64,000 nt of DNA from Phytophthora colocasiae (lineage: Eukaryota; Oomycota; Peronosporomycetes; Peronosporales; Peronosporaceae), in assembly GCA_018806915.1 (NCBI GenBank), contig JAGKQI010000061.1, forward strand, positions 992,001 to 1,056,000. The letters are read 5' to 3'. Shown piece after piece: positions 9,760 through 22,035 of this stretch. The first letter of the stretch is position 1, and each line of letters starts with the position of its first letter. The position numbers were made by a program, and so were the translations under genes. Below the pieces are notes generated by a model. It made no database searches. It had not been told where the DNA came from and saw nothing but the letters and a program-made list of their open reading frames with translations.

Positions 9760-11208
9760 ATGTCTGGAGCGCCGAGTTCTGGATCAACGCCTGTGTCGTC
9801 GACTGCACTGTCGATGGTGACTGCCGGAGCAACTCAGAATGTGACTGTAAGTGCGGTGCCGTCCGTGCCGATTATGGTGACTGCTACTACGCCGCCTACA
9901 GTTCCTCCAGTGCCTGGAGTGCCGAACGTGTCTGTAGTGAGTGGAGTGGCGAGTGGATATCCTGGCAGTGCGACGTTTAGTGGTGCTAGTGGCGTTAGTG
10001 GTGTTGTGTTTTCCGGTGTTACTTCTGGAGCTGGATCTGGTCTAAGTGGTGGTTTTGCGTTTGGGGCACTGCCATCCGCTCAAGTGAGCGTCCCCGTTAT
10101 GAATTATCCACCTCCATCGATGAAGATGGACAAAGCCCCGAAGATGAAGGGTAGCTTTGACTTGTACGCTGTGCATTTACGTACTTTCTTGACGCGAATG
10201 GGGTGTTGGGACGTTGTGGATGGAACTTTCCGGGATGCAGCTATACCAAGGCTGAATTTTGATGCCAAGGACAATGCAGCTCGGGAAGCGATTCTTTCGG
10301 GTGTATCGGCTCAAGATGCAGAGATGATTTGTCAGGAGACGACTGCCGAAGCGATGTGGAACCGGTTTGTGGATCGACAAACGAAGCGCGAGTACGCGAA
10401 TTACATTTTTGTACGCGCTGAGTTCTACTCGAACACTTACACGCCGGATAAACCTATGGAGACTTGGTTGCGTGAAATGGAGAAGATGCGTCGGAATATG
10501 TTGCATTATGGGAAGCAAATTGATGATGAAGACTTTGCAGAAACACTGCTTGGTCACGTTTCACGCACACATCGTGATGTTGTTCGGCAATTTTCTAAAC
10601 ACTACGTGGTTCGTGGATCTACTGACAACAGGCCTGTACCTACTGCAGCTCAAGTGATGAATGCTTTGCGTGCTGAGTCAGCCCTTGATGAGAAGATGGG
10701 TGCTGAAGAGAAGAAAGCTGCTGGTGTCGCTGCGTGTGGCAAGGGCCAGAAGCAAGGCAAGCGCAAGAGAGGTGGCCGTGGTAAGAATAAATCAAAGGAC
10801 CAAAAAGATGGCAATAGTAAAAGCGGAAGAAAAGAGACTCGTACTTGTTTCGAATGTGGAGAAATTGGACATATTCGTCCCAATTGCCCGAACAAGAAAC
10901 GAAAGGAGGACAAGGATGAAGATGATGATGACTCTTCTGATGATCGAGGCGCCGGTGTTGGACCGAGAGTTCACTTTGCTTCATCGGAACGGAAGCGGTG
11001 GGAGTGCAAATCTGGCAAAAATGATGACTCGAAAAGAAGGAAGGTCGATGCTGTCGGTTGTATTTCACGTGATACTCTGGTAATTGAATCCGTGAAGAAC
11101 AATGCTGGTGATATGATTGAGTGGGCTTTGGATTCGTGTAGTGATGTTCACGTCTGCAACCAGCAAGATCTCTTGTCCAGTCTCAAGAAAGATGAGGAGC
11201 ATGTCTTT
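9760..11208 (+). pseudogene. gag: Copia gag and protease, 5' part of the polyprotein, split by insertion
   Basis: ATG at 9760; 483 codons to the Ty3 insertion point. A Ser/Gly/Val-rich start is followed by a UBN2-type Gag region (about residues 120-300), a Lys-rich stretch, one CCHC zinc knuckle (CFECGEIGHIRPNC, near 10846) and an acidic linker. The retropepsin region begins WALDSCSDVH near 11122, where the usual D-S/T-G triad reads D-S-C. The reading frame continues exactly at 23973 once the inner element and one CTTT are left out. A separate upstream ATG at 9714 in another frame overlaps the primer site and is not used here. Confidence 0.85.
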
Positions 11209-13153
11209 TGTGGTGGAGCGGATCTGGCCAAAATCTGGTTGAGGCCGATCGCGATCGCCACTTGCGCCCAGACACCGACTAACGGAGGGGGTCCCCCGAT
11301 GATCCGTGATCTTGTTGCGTGTAGTGTTCACCTTGTGTACCCGTCGGTAGGCGGGTTACGCTCTTCCAGGTAACTTCTGAAGATGTCTTGGGACGAGAAG
11401 AAGGTCTTGGGTGACGCAGGGGTTTGAGGCGGCGTGGAAGTTCTTCACTCCACCTCGGGGTACTTGATCCCGGTCGTAGACGAGTTCTCGAGCCTTGATC
11501 CGGGTGCCTGGTTCTTGATCCAGGTCTTCCAATAGTCCAATGTTCGGGATTCAGTCCCTTCCTTTCGTTGTTTTCCGCTTCCGATAGCGGGGGTCTTGAG
11601 GGGGCGAGATTCGACGGGATCCTTAGGCTAAACAACCAATTCCTTCCGATCCGATGTATGCACTTAAAGGATAGTTCACTAGATAGGGCAAAGCTGGCCA
11701 ATATATTATCCAGACTTAACCGCTATACTAGGTCACGTATCCTTACCTTCCTGACGCTTGTAGGGCCAATGTAGTTCCCGGTTCCAGGCGTAGCGAAGAC
11801 ACTTGAGTGGTTCAGGGCAAATTCGAGTCCCTTGGGCGTTGTTGAGATATCGAGAGATCCTCACACTAGCGTAAGGTAAGCCGGCCAAATCGGGGATCCG
11901 GTCTTAGCTGTAGCTACGTGGGCGAAGTGACTTGCTGGAACACTAAGGGGAGGCCAATATGCTATCCTCTTCCCTTGTCTTGGGTCCTGAAGGAATCCAC
12001 TTGCGCACTAGAAGGTAAATTCGAGTCTGTTTATGGTTATTCCTATGCCTACTAATCCCATCCTGATTTACTATCCTACGATCACATGACACTGGCTACA
12101 TAGCTGATCCCTAGCTTGGTTCCCCTAACCCTGATCTTGAGCCGATTCCGTACTTAACCGAAGCTTGATCTCGTACTTAACCGAAGCTTGATCTCGTACT
12201 TAACCGAAGCTTGATCTCGGTAATGCCAACCAGGACTTGATCTGCATGTAACCGGGACTTGATCTCGCACTTAATCGGGACTTGATCTCGCACTTGATCG
12301 GGACTTGATCGCTGCCTGATCGGGACTTGATCGCGCGTGATCCCGCTTGGTCGTCCTCCAGGGAATCAGGATCAGGCCAATGGGAGGGTCGCGAGCGCCG
12401 GGCTGGACCGTGAGCCAAGATCGTATCCACCTAGGACCATGCCAAAGCCGATCACGTGGCAACACCCTTGCTCCTTCCTTCTTGCCACTCGATATGACTT
12501 GATTATTGTCAATCACCACTCCACTGCCACCGATTACACTTGATTAACCGTGATATCCGCTCGCGAACCCGTGCCACAGTTAGCGAGCATCGATCCTGCT
12601 CTTAGAGACATAATGTAAGATCACCGGTCTCCGTTCACCATTCTCAGTCAATCTTCGCCGATCTTCACATCGCGTCGGCTAATTACACTTAGTTCGAGCT
12701 GATGATCTTCACTGACGTGAACTCCACCCCACAGCCTATCGCTTAAACATGACTGCCTCCGTGGATCACACTTAAACTCAAGATCGTCAGCAATCCTAGT
12801 TGGTCTCCTCCTCATGACTGCCGAATCGACTGGATCCTCGGTGATCTTCACTCCTGGGGTGTCACGTGTACCTCTCCATCGAGGATCACAGTCTTTCGAC
12901 CTCAAGAATATCTATCGACGGTGATCATCAGCAGATCACACTTTGGCTTGGACTGAGTATACAGTATACACTCGAAGCGTGATCGAGAAATATCCACCCA
13001 TATCTGCAGTGATCATGGGTTTACAGCACTGGATCAAGCAAAATCTCACTGAACTAGCGTCGTCCAAAGCGATCGGAAGCAGCCATCGGTCCACCATACT
13101 AATCCCATGTATTTCTCGAGTAAGTACGAAAAATCGAGATGTGCTTTACCACA
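11209..13153 (-). repeat. 3' LTR (by element orientation) of nested Ty3 element
   Basis: 1945 bp, near-identical to 22036-23968. Differences seen include one G in a G run at about 11286, an A/G change in CGTAGACGAG, about 10 bp near 12860, one T near 12596, and substitutions within the tandem-repeat tract. On the minus strand the sequence just before it (13154-13162, purine-rich GGGGCGGA core) is the likely polypurine tract. Confidence 0.93.
12145..12330. repeat. 23-bp tandem repeat tract in LTR
   Basis: Three near-perfect copies of a 23-bp unit (GTACTTAACCGAAGCTTGAT plus CTC) are followed by degenerate copies sharing a GGGACTTGATC core. Each unit carries a GATC. The right LTR has the matching tract at about 22974-23160, with more regular units, so the tract is changing in copy and sequence between two otherwise near-identical LTRs. 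Confidence 0.85.
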
Positions 13154-13358
13154 TCCGCCCCAGTTCGCAAGTTGTATCACACGGGGATTCACTTCGAACT
13201 CGCTGCGTTAGAAACGACTGGTATTGACGTATGCAGTGAACCGTGACGAAAACCCCATTCAGTCCGGTGGACTACAACGTAATCTGTAATCGAGCAATGT
13301 CCTCTTGTCTTGTTGTTCCCGCAGGAAAAAGGATAATACACCGGCGCTCCCGGCACAG

Positions 13359-13976
13359 CTACTTTGTTGGTGCCCCATACTCAAAGAAATTCGGCGACGT
13401 TCGACGTGATTGAGGTCGTAATATAGTACGTCCCATCGTATCAACTTCAAATGGGTACAAAACGTCGGTAATGTAATGTTGGGCGTGATCAGGTGCAGCT
13501 GGTACGTCATCTCGACACATCACCTGTGATAAGCTTGAAACAAACTTGTTCTTGAACAAACGATCGTAAATAAGCAATAACGACTCGGTGTTTCGCGTAA
13601 TTGAGCCAAACTTGCACTCGGTATTGTCATATCCAGCCCTCACTGCCGATCTCGATACACCCAGCATGATCACCTCCAATGTTCCGCGATATCGAAGTGT
13701 AAGCTCTATCTAAGTTTAAGCACCACTTACTGTTGACAGTAAAATAAGTCCAATACTCATTGCTGGCCTGCTTCTGAGGCAATTCGCGCAATACGACCAG
13801 GCCCACACTCGATCTTCGTTTTGGGTATCGCATCCTTCATCAGTCCCCAGTCCTTGATAATAACCCACGTAATTCAAATATCTACCATAGTCACCATTCG
13901 AGAATAGCCTGTACCCATCGCCTCCAAGTCGTGACCCTCCTTCATCTTCACCAGAGCGCCCAGGATCACCTTCCAC
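13359..13976 (-). pseudogene. Third reading frame behind integrase of nested Ty3 element, unknown function
   Basis: Three minus-strand frames abut in order: 13976 to about 13810 (GDGYRLFSNGDYGRYLNYVG), about 13833 to 13680 (NEYWTYFTVNSKW, LDRAYTSISRNIGG), and 13679 to the TAG at 13361-13359 (LGVSRSAV, CRDDVPAAPDHAQHY, VLYPFEVDTMGRTIL, PNFFEYG). The segments read as one protein of about 200 residues with two frameshifts. It lies between the integrase stop (14089) and the 3' LTR, where some Ty3 elements carry an env-like or accessory gene, but I see no signal peptide, fusion peptide or membrane anchor. I do not recognise the fold. It may be a transduced host sequence or an element accessory protein. 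Confidence 0.55.
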
Positions 13977-14088
13977 TGGCGTCGACCGCCCTGTTTCACA
14001 TGCATATACACAAATATAAAATTCTCATCCTGATCCAGATTTTACTCCGGACCAGCTTCGTCGGTCACGGTGAAGCAACCCGGTTTCT

Positions 14089-15441
14089 TTACCTGCCGTC
14101 CACCCACACCTCTTCATGTGACTGCATCACGCCGAATCGGTTTCGGTTCGCGTGGTCTCGCAAGAACGTGCTCAGTATAGCTCCGCAATTGAGGTCCGCC
14201 TCATCGACCCAAGTCGGATCATCATATCCGACCCAGTGTACCAGGAACTCTCGGTAAATCCTGCCGTAGCGAGTCCGCTTTCCGCATCGCATGTCGGAAA
14301 TCCGCTCAACTTCGTACTCGTCGGCATCCAGATCTGGGGTCCAACTATCCTCCGGGAGCAAGGTTTCGTCGAAAACTAGGCGATCGACCTCGTTCACGGT
14401 CAGCTCGACTCGGGGTCGGTCGGGAAAGTTCCGCACCAGTTTCAGCTTCGAGACATGGACTATCGGGAATATGTGATACCCGGATCCCGCAATTTCCAGC
14501 TTGATCGTGAACTCATTGATCTTTTCTGCTACTCGGAACGGACCATGCCATAAATGTGCCAATTTACGTGCGTAACCTTCCCTCACGCGATCGAGGTATA
14601 ACCAGACACGGGACCCAACCTCGATCCCGTGGGGGTCGATCTCTTCGTTATGCCGATCCGCCCGATTAGCGATCGCTTCCCGCAAACGGACATTGACCTG
14701 TTCCCGCGACTGCTGATAGTATCTTTGGACCCTATATCGCCATCGACGAGGATCACGATCGTGATGCCTGGTGGACCCAACTGGTATCGTAGCCTCCAAC
14801 GTCGATCTCGGATCCCACCCGTGTACCAGATAATGAGGGGTATCTCCCCGGATCCGGTCGTGGGCGGTGTTGATCGCGAACGTTAACCGCTCAGCGTATT
14901 CATCCCAGTCCTTCTGATCAAGACCCTGGACATACATCTTGATCGCCCTCGTTGCCGTCTGTACCATTCGTTCTGCTGTTCCATTGGCTTGGGGGCGATA
15001 TGCCATCGTCGCTCGCTGCCGTTGCCCCAATATCCTGTTGAAGGATCGGAAGAAGTCGGACATGAAACCCGGCTCCCGATCGTGTCGGATGATCTCGCTG
15101 GCACCAAATCTTCGGAACACGCACTCCTCATAAGATTCCGCGATCGTCTGGGCGGATCGAGAGGAACTGGCCTTGGCAATCACATATCCCGAGAACAGAT
15201 CGACCCAGATCAGCAACTCGGTGTTGCCCTTATCGGATCTGGGCAAGGACGGTATATGGTCCATTGCTATAATCTGGAACGGGTAAGTCGCTTGCAAATT
15301 CCCTGGGGATTCGCCTTGGATAGTGGGTCTACCTTTTCCTGTCTCACAATCCACGCACTCCCCCACGTATCGTTGCACGCTCCGATACAGTCCTCTCCAG
15401 TGGAAGTGATCCCGGATCCGTTGGTAGGTACGCCCGATTCC
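14089..15441 (-). pseudogene. pol: Integrase with C-terminal chromodomain (nested Ty3)
   Basis: Same frame as the RT region, separated from it only by a TAA at 15444-15442 in the HHCC zinc region (HHYHTTLEGGH, stop, then GIGRTYQRIRD; the paired cysteines are CVDC near 15355). The catalytic D, D, E are visible as AMDH (about 15262), RHDREPGF (about 15085) and NGTAERMVQ (about 14975). Near the C terminus YEVERISD followed by FLVHWVGYDDPTW (about 14310-14215) is a chromodomain, which in chromoviruses directs insertion to modified histones. The stop should block integrase synthesis in this copy, so it is a pseudogene as it stands. The TAA aligns with a position commonly Q or H in such elements, consistent with a C-to-T change. 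Confidence 0.88.
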
Positions 15442-18400
15442 TTAGTGTCCGCCTTCGAGAGTCGTATGATAGTGGTGCAGGACATCCTGCTGTAGCGTTT
15501 CTGGGACCACCAGCTTCATCAGTCGGTCTCGATCGACGTCCGACCTCGGCGTTGGGGGACAGTAGAAAAGTAGATTATGCTCGTCTACCTCGTAGTCGGA
15601 CGCAATCTTACTATAGGATCGCGATTCCGCTTGAGTGATGTCCGTAATCGGCCCGATCAGGTATTTCTTCAATCCTGCGATCCAAGCTTCTTCGTCCTGC
15701 GCCCGCTTGATCCGATCGATCCTCATCTCTCGGACCAACTCTTCTTGTAGGACAGCGGCGTCCGACCTCATTCGAGCGGCTCGCGTAGTTACCGCGGTCA
15801 CTCGGACCACGAGATCTTCAGTCTTGGGGATCAGGATCTCGTCTAGTCGATTTAAGGTGACTAGATCCTGCTGATCTCCCTCGCTACGAACCTCGATCCC
15901 GCCTTGACGTTGTAGAGCGGCACTTGCTAGGCTGTCTGCGCTCCCGTTCCAGTCTCTCTTCACATGGACAAGCTCGTGATCTCCCCAATTCCGCAAATGA
16001 TCCAGCACTTTCTGTTTCAGTAACGTCAATCCTGGCGCCTTACAGTCGATCTCGCCCCGGACTTGTCGGATCACCAGGTTCGAATCGCCACAAACGACCA
16101 AACGGCGGCGTTCTAACTGTGCGATCATGCCAAGACCTAGCAAGAGTCCACGGTATTCCGCTTCATTGACAGTAAGACTCTCCGCATAGTCTGATCTAGC
16201 CTTGATCACTTTCCACTCCGGCAAACTCCACACGATCGCGCTGAAAGCGCCTCCTCCTCGTTTCACGCGTGCCGAACCGTCGAAACTTACTACCCATAGC
16301 TCCTCACCTGGATCTACGGTGGGAATCGGCATCTGGATCTTACGTCTTGGTTCCTTCTGTGGCGCGATCGCGATCAGGGCTTCATCGATCTCCGATCTAG
16401 GCGTTATATTAGCTGCAATCGCCCCCAGTATCTCATCCTCTCCCTTCGTACACTTCGTGATCTCGAGTGTCCATGGGGACAGGAGAGCAGACCATTGTCC
16501 CAGACGTCCTTGGAGGCCGGCAGACTTGAACAGCCAGGCAAGCGTGGAGTGTCTGGTTAGGACCTTGATCCGACGTCCCACCAACAGGGTGTAGTGTAGA
16601 TCCAAGATCCGAAGTAGAGCCAACACCTCCTTTTCGGCAACATTATAGTTTAGCTCGTTCGTCTTCAAGGTTCGGCTGGCAAACGCGACCGGGTGGTAGA
16701 TCTGGTCGTGTTCCTGCATTAGTGCGGCGGAAATCGCCCAGTCACTGGCATACACGATCACCACGGGCAACTTCGTCATGTCGAAGTGACGAAGGATCGG
16801 GGTCGACGCGATCTTGGTTTTCAAGGCTGTAAACGCCCTGTGTGCCCTACCCCACCTTTCGTCGCCAGCTCTTTGGGCCAGATTGGCTTCGACCTTGCTT
16901 GAACAGGGGGGAGGCATCGCCCCCAAGTCAGGATCCGGTGTACTATCCCCCTTTTGAGTCGAGGTGTCGGGTGATCCATCCTGATTCGACTTAAGCGCAA
17001 CGGGATCTCGATTGATCGGGTCCGTACTATCCATGATCTTTCGAAGATCTGGTCGCTTCTTCAGTTCTGCGAACTCCACCTCACGTAGTTCATATAGGAC
17101 CGATGCATAGATCGCATAATCCTCGATGAACCGACTATAGTAATTCAAACTTCCCAGGAACGATTGCATGGATCGGAGTGACCCAGGGAATGGTAGATCC
17201 GTCAGAGACTTCAGGTCTTTCGGTTTTGCCTCCAATCCGTCGATCGACACTTTGTGTCCGAGATATTCCACCTTATCCATGCCCCAAAAGCTCTTCGCCA
17301 CACTGATCGAGAGATTCCACTTATCACAGGCCTCCAATAGGTCTTCCACCCGATCGCACATTTGATCCCATGTTCCAGCCGTGATCAAGATATCGTCGAT
17401 GTATGATCTCCGTCCTAGAACCGACGGACGACCAGGATCCTCCGGGATTCCTGATTCAAACACATCTGCAGAGTCTTCCGTATTCCCTGACTGGGAGATC
17501 TTCAAAAATCCATATAGGGCGTTGTCCACAAGACGTTGATAGATCTGAGGGGCGTTCTTCAGCCCGAACGGCATGCGATTCCACTCGAAGAGGCCGAACG
17601 GGGTGATGAAAGCTGAGATCGCGCGAGCTCGATCGGTCATTGATACGACCCAGAATCCACTCGCCATGTCTAATGAACAGTACCACAGAACTTTGTCAAG
17701 ATCTTCTAACAGGTCATTGATCAGAGGCATTGGGTAGATCATCAGCCTCGTGAGACCGTTCACCAGCTGATAATCGATACATAGTCGGATGTCTACACCG
17801 TTCTTCTTGATAATCACCACGATCGGCGATGCCCATGGCGAGGTCGATGGCCGGATGATCTTGGCAGCTAGGAGTCCTTTGATGAGATCCGATACTTTCT
17901 CGCGGAACTGTGGCGCCACCTTTCGGACTCGTTGTGCGATCGGCTTTGCGTCACCCACGTCGATATCGCATATAACACCCTTGGCCGCTGGAGGAAGTGC
18001 GTTTCCCTTTCCGATCAGGAGATGTCGCTTCTTCCAAATAATCTGTCGAAGTTTCTCGATCTCCTCCGGGGTAGCCGATCCCGGATTTCCTACTTGCAGA
18101 TCTTCGATCCTGACTTCTTCAGTGGTGGAAATCTGGATCTCCGGTACTACTGCGAGATTATCGGCTAGATCTTCGGCCGAAAAATCGCCACTTTCGTGTA
18201 AGTGGGTCTGATCAGCGTTCTCGATCCCTTCAGGAGATGTCGGATCCGGTTCATCCGTTGATTGATCACGCAGCCTATCGTCCTTGGCTGTCAAGATCGG
18301 GGTGTCTTTAACCATGGGGACGGCATCGGCGTCGGATACATGTTGGATCTCGATTTGAAAATCTGGTTTTTCTGTTTTTACCTCGATTTCCTCTTCACAT

Positions 18401-18606
18401 GTCCGATCTGTCCGACCTGGGGCCTGATCTGGCAAGCTCTCATTCGTCTCAGTTTCACCATTCGTCTCAGTCTCACCGCCCCCAGCTTCGCCACTCGGGT
18501 CCTGTCGGAACTGATCATAATCGGTGGGGTATCCATGGGATCCGGTTGGGGATCGATGAATGCGACCTTGACTTCGGCCGCATCGGTTGATGATCGAGGT
18601 TCCCAT
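15442..18606 (-). pseudogene. pol: Reverse transcriptase and two RNase H domains (nested Ty3)
   Basis: Open for 1054 codons. RT begins near 17990 and carries the catalytic YIDD box at about 17402-17384. The first RNase H, the usual Ty3 type, is near 16760 (ASDWAISAALM). After a linker, a second RNase H of the archaeal/type-1 kind follows: SFDGSARVKRGGGAF (about 16290), NEAEYRGLLLGL, GDSNLVIRQV and NGSADSLAS, supplying D, E, D, D. Paired RNase H domains of this kind have been described in plant Tat and in some oomycete Ty3 elements. The frame joins the protease frame only by a shift around 18500, and ends in the integrase at the TAA at 15442. Downstream translation needs read-through. Confidence 0.88.
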
Positions 18607-19730
18607 CTCTGTATTGGCGCAGGATCAGGATCGGTCTTGGTCGTTCCACCTCGGCGGAGTATGGATCGCGGCGTAACGTAGATCGGCCGTTCGACCGACG
18701 GTAAGGGGATCTCTACGGTTTCCTGAGGTTCTGGTCTTGCGTCCACAGTCGCTTCTAGAGCTAGGTTCTGCCACTCCATATAGCGCCGGGACCCGACCGA
18801 CACGAACCCGGGGAATCGAGGCACTTTTTCCTGATCAAGTACCATTCCAACATGTAATCGGTGATCCAATCGTAAAATCTTCTCGCTCAAATTCGTGATC
18901 ACTAAATACCGAGTTCGGCCGGGTCCATTTACCACGGTGGGTACCCATTGGTCGCCTCTGGTCACCCATAATTTCTCCGTTGCCGATAGTCTCACTCTCG
19001 ATGCGGTCTCTTCAGATCCCCCAACTGGGATATGTAGATCTTCCTCCAATTTTACCGATCTTACTTTCTCCCCGTATAACCTCTTGCGACCACTAAGTGG
19101 GATCCCCACTTCGTTAGGCAAGCACATCGATCCCTTCGCAAGATCCATCCGGACCCCAGCCGGGATCATGAAATCCATACCCAGAATCGCATCTTGTCCG
19201 GATAGATTCCCGATCCAAATATCGAAAAAGTAGACCAAGTATCCCGCAAGCGTGATCTTGACCCTCGTCCTTCCCTCGGTGGTGTACACATTATCACCGA
19301 TCCCAACACACTCCTGTCTCTGACTAGTGTCAAAGTGGCACCCAACCTTACGAGCAAAGGCGGTATCCAAGATGGATACCTCGGCGCCAGTGTCCAGGAG
19401 CAAGATCGCTCTTTCATGATTGATCTTGCCTGAGATCTTGGCTTGGCGGAACCATTTTCCTGGTGCGTGGTATTTCCAATACCCCCTGGATTCTCCTTCC
19501 TTGAGATCCAAAGCCACTTCCGCACCAGATCGCGAGAACTCATCGATCCGGGGAAGACTCGCGATCTTAGCAGTATACGAATGCAACTTACATGTATTAC
19601 CGCGCAGATCCGAATTCTCCCTATCTTGATCTCTCGATTTCTTGTTCACATATGCATAGATGCAATACTCAGAACGCTCGGCTCGTACCGGTTTCCAAAC
19701 CGGCGAGCGTCCTAGTTTAACATCTTCTCC
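18378..19730 (-). pseudogene. pol: Protease region of nested Ty3 element
   Basis: The frame is open from 19889 to 18378; the part up to about 19712 overlaps the gag end. The retropepsin active site LLLDTGAEVS is at about 19405-19381 and the second core motif AILGMDFM at about 19190-19167. A long Pro- and Thr-rich linker follows. Around 18500, in a stretch with repeated GAGACTGAGACGAA-like units, this frame must pass into the RT frame, by a lesion or a programmed shift; the slippage-prone repeat makes a length mutation likely. Confidence 0.8.
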
Positions 19731-22035
19731 ACCTTCTCGGGGAACAACCCAGCGTGTCGAGTCGGATCGTACCACTTGCGGATCTGGTTGTAAAATTCTT
19801 CCATGGGGCATTCTCCAGCTTCTCCCCACAACCACGGCAGGTATACAGACAGCGATCCGTTGGGTGACCCCTCTTCCCGCACTTATCACAGGTTAGACGT
19901 CTCCAGCAGTCTAGATCCGTATGTTTCCGCGATCCACAGTGTGAACAGCGACCTCGATCATGATCCGAAGTACCCCTGCGATCCGTGATCCGGCCTCGAT
20001 CTTGCACGTTCGCCTGCGATCGCGACTGATCCGGTTGGTGGGGAACGCCCCCAGTACCGATCTGCTTGTCTTCCGACGCGGCAAGATATATCCTCCGGAG
20101 ATCGCCTTCAGAGTCGGATCCGTCCGATCCGGATATTTCCTCTGATTCCGAGCTCGGATCTTGGGTTTGGATCGCCCGTACCACCGCTCGGGTGGGTGCT
20201 GCCGGGGCACTGGCCGGTGCCTTTTGTCTGAACTTCGATCCGAACGCAGATTTACGCTGCCTGCTTTTCGCCCGTTCCCGAGCACGAAGTACTTCCTCCA
20301 GTTCATTGACGTCGCTCAGCCGGAGTAGGGTCAGCCGATCAGCTAACTCCGGATCTCCCAATGTCTCGATGTAGTGGTCTACATGTTCCCGGCGGGCCTT
20401 AGGGCTCCCATCCTTGATCTTCAGTCTAGCACGTAAAGCCGCCACGTTGAGCCGGTAGAGATAATCGAGAGGGGTTTCTTCCGATCGATTGCGAGCGTGA
20501 TAGTATTGCCACGCGACCGACATGCCCAACCCACAATATTGGGTCTGGAAACTGTCCAACAGATCCGCCCACTTGGTTTTCGTCGTTCGACTGAGCTGCC
20601 TGTACCAGTTCTTTGCCGGTCCCACCATCAGATCTGCAAACGTGAGGCATTTCTCTTCTTCCGTAGCCTGATCGCGCTGGAACGCCGACTTGACTTTACT
20701 GATCCAGGCCCGAGCGCGATCTTCGTCCAGATCTTTACCCGCAAAATCTTTCAGATCCGAGATCGCTGAGATCCGGACCCGCTGGATCATCGACGATCCT
20801 CCTTGACCGATCGCCGCGGATGCGATCGTGGCTCGGTTCGACATCTGTCCACCGGAACTTGGTATGCCCAGATCGTCCGGATCGTATTCCCATGCATCCG
20901 GATCCGAGGCCGTGACGGACTCCATTTCAACATCCAACTCCCCTTTGATCGGCGATCGGGGTGTCGCGAGATTCCGTTCTTTCAAGAAACGATCCATCGC
21001 CATTTGAAAGTAGTCGTCCAACTTGTTGCTCGATCCAGTGGAATTAGTCGTCGGCGCGGTCTGGTCCGTCCGGATCCGGCGATTTTCTTGCTGATCGGGC
21101 ATCTTGACCTCCAGCTTCGCAGCCACCGATCGCGTATCCTGTTTCTTCATACGCGATTTCAGGAACTTGGCGCCGGAGGGCCCTAACGACATACGTTGCA
21201 GCCTTCTCGGGCTATCTGAGTCTGGTTCTGAGGTCGCTGACGCGTAGCATGACGACCCAGTCTGATAGCCTGGGTCGGGCGTCAGTGGGCGCTCGCCGAC
21301 CAAGATCTTGAGGGAATCGAATAGATCATGGGTCGCAGATTGAATCGCTTGCAGTTCCAAGTCAAATAGAGAGTTTGGGTCGAACTCTCCAGCCACCAAA
21401 CCAGCTTCTTGGAGCAGATCAAGTAGGATCTTCACCGCGTTCAGGCGGTCAGAGCTAGTCCGGGGCTTCGACACTGGGCCGGTGAGGTTACCGATCTGGC
21501 GGACTTGTATGATCGTAAGAACAGGATCGTTAAGCAAGGTCTCGCTTAGCCTCTTCCTGTAGTAGGCCTGCTCGATCGCGTCCTTGGTAATCGTTGATCC
21601 TGGGTTGATCACATCTTCTGGCTCTGAGTCTGGAGCTTTCAATTTCGTCCGGGTGCTCTTGATCTTCTTTTTCTTGGTCGATCTTGAGGCAACAGTGGAC
21701 TTGGTGAGCAGATTAGGTTTCAGCTTTGCTGATTCCTTATCGCTCGTGTGCGGATCTCGATTCTCATCGAGATCCGCAATGGCCCTCGAAGGGGCCTTGG
21801 GAGGAATTCGAGGTTTTTCTTCGAGATCTGGATTGCGATCCAGGTCTGCCTCGTGCCTGTCAGTAGAGATCCTCCCAGAACTCTGCTGATCTGTGGATCT
21901 TTCCGTTTTAAGCGATGCCTCCGTCGATCCAACATTCGTAGGCACTTCTTCCCCTTGTTCTTCTTTAATCTTGACATCTTCTTGGGACTCACGGTGATAT
22001 CCGAAGTCACCAGAAGATCCGGGCACGCGCACCAT
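19712..22035 (-). pseudogene. gag: gag of nested Ty3 element
   Basis: The ATG at 22035-22033 lies one base after the LTR and overlaps the primer site; the frame is also open 164 codons upstream, into the LTR. About 770 residues: an acidic, low-complexity N-terminal half, a retrotransposon Gag core (about 20830-20240, with DLKDFAGKDLDED, AKNWYRQL and RNRSEETPLDYLYRL), then two CCHC knuckles (CSHCGSRKHTDLDC and CDKCGKRGHPTDRC, about 19960-19860). A third Cys-rich unit (CRGCGE) follows, after which the frame is lost: another frame continues to a TAG at 19714-19712 with residues typical of oomycete Gag tails, so there is a frameshift near 19810. Confidence 0.85.
22019..22034 (-). other. Primer binding site of nested Ty3 element
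   Basis: On the minus strand TGGTGCGCGTGCCCGG starts one base after the LTR end. It is complementary to a 3' tRNA end of form CCGGGCACGCGC-A-CCA, i.e. a plausible T-arm strand, a 7-base acceptor strand, discriminator A and CCA. Which tRNA this is was not determined. Confidence 0.75.

Noticed and set aside
12145..12330. Repeats that might suggest a CRISPR array
   Set aside because: Units are contiguous, without spacers, and lie in a eukaryotic LTR present twice.
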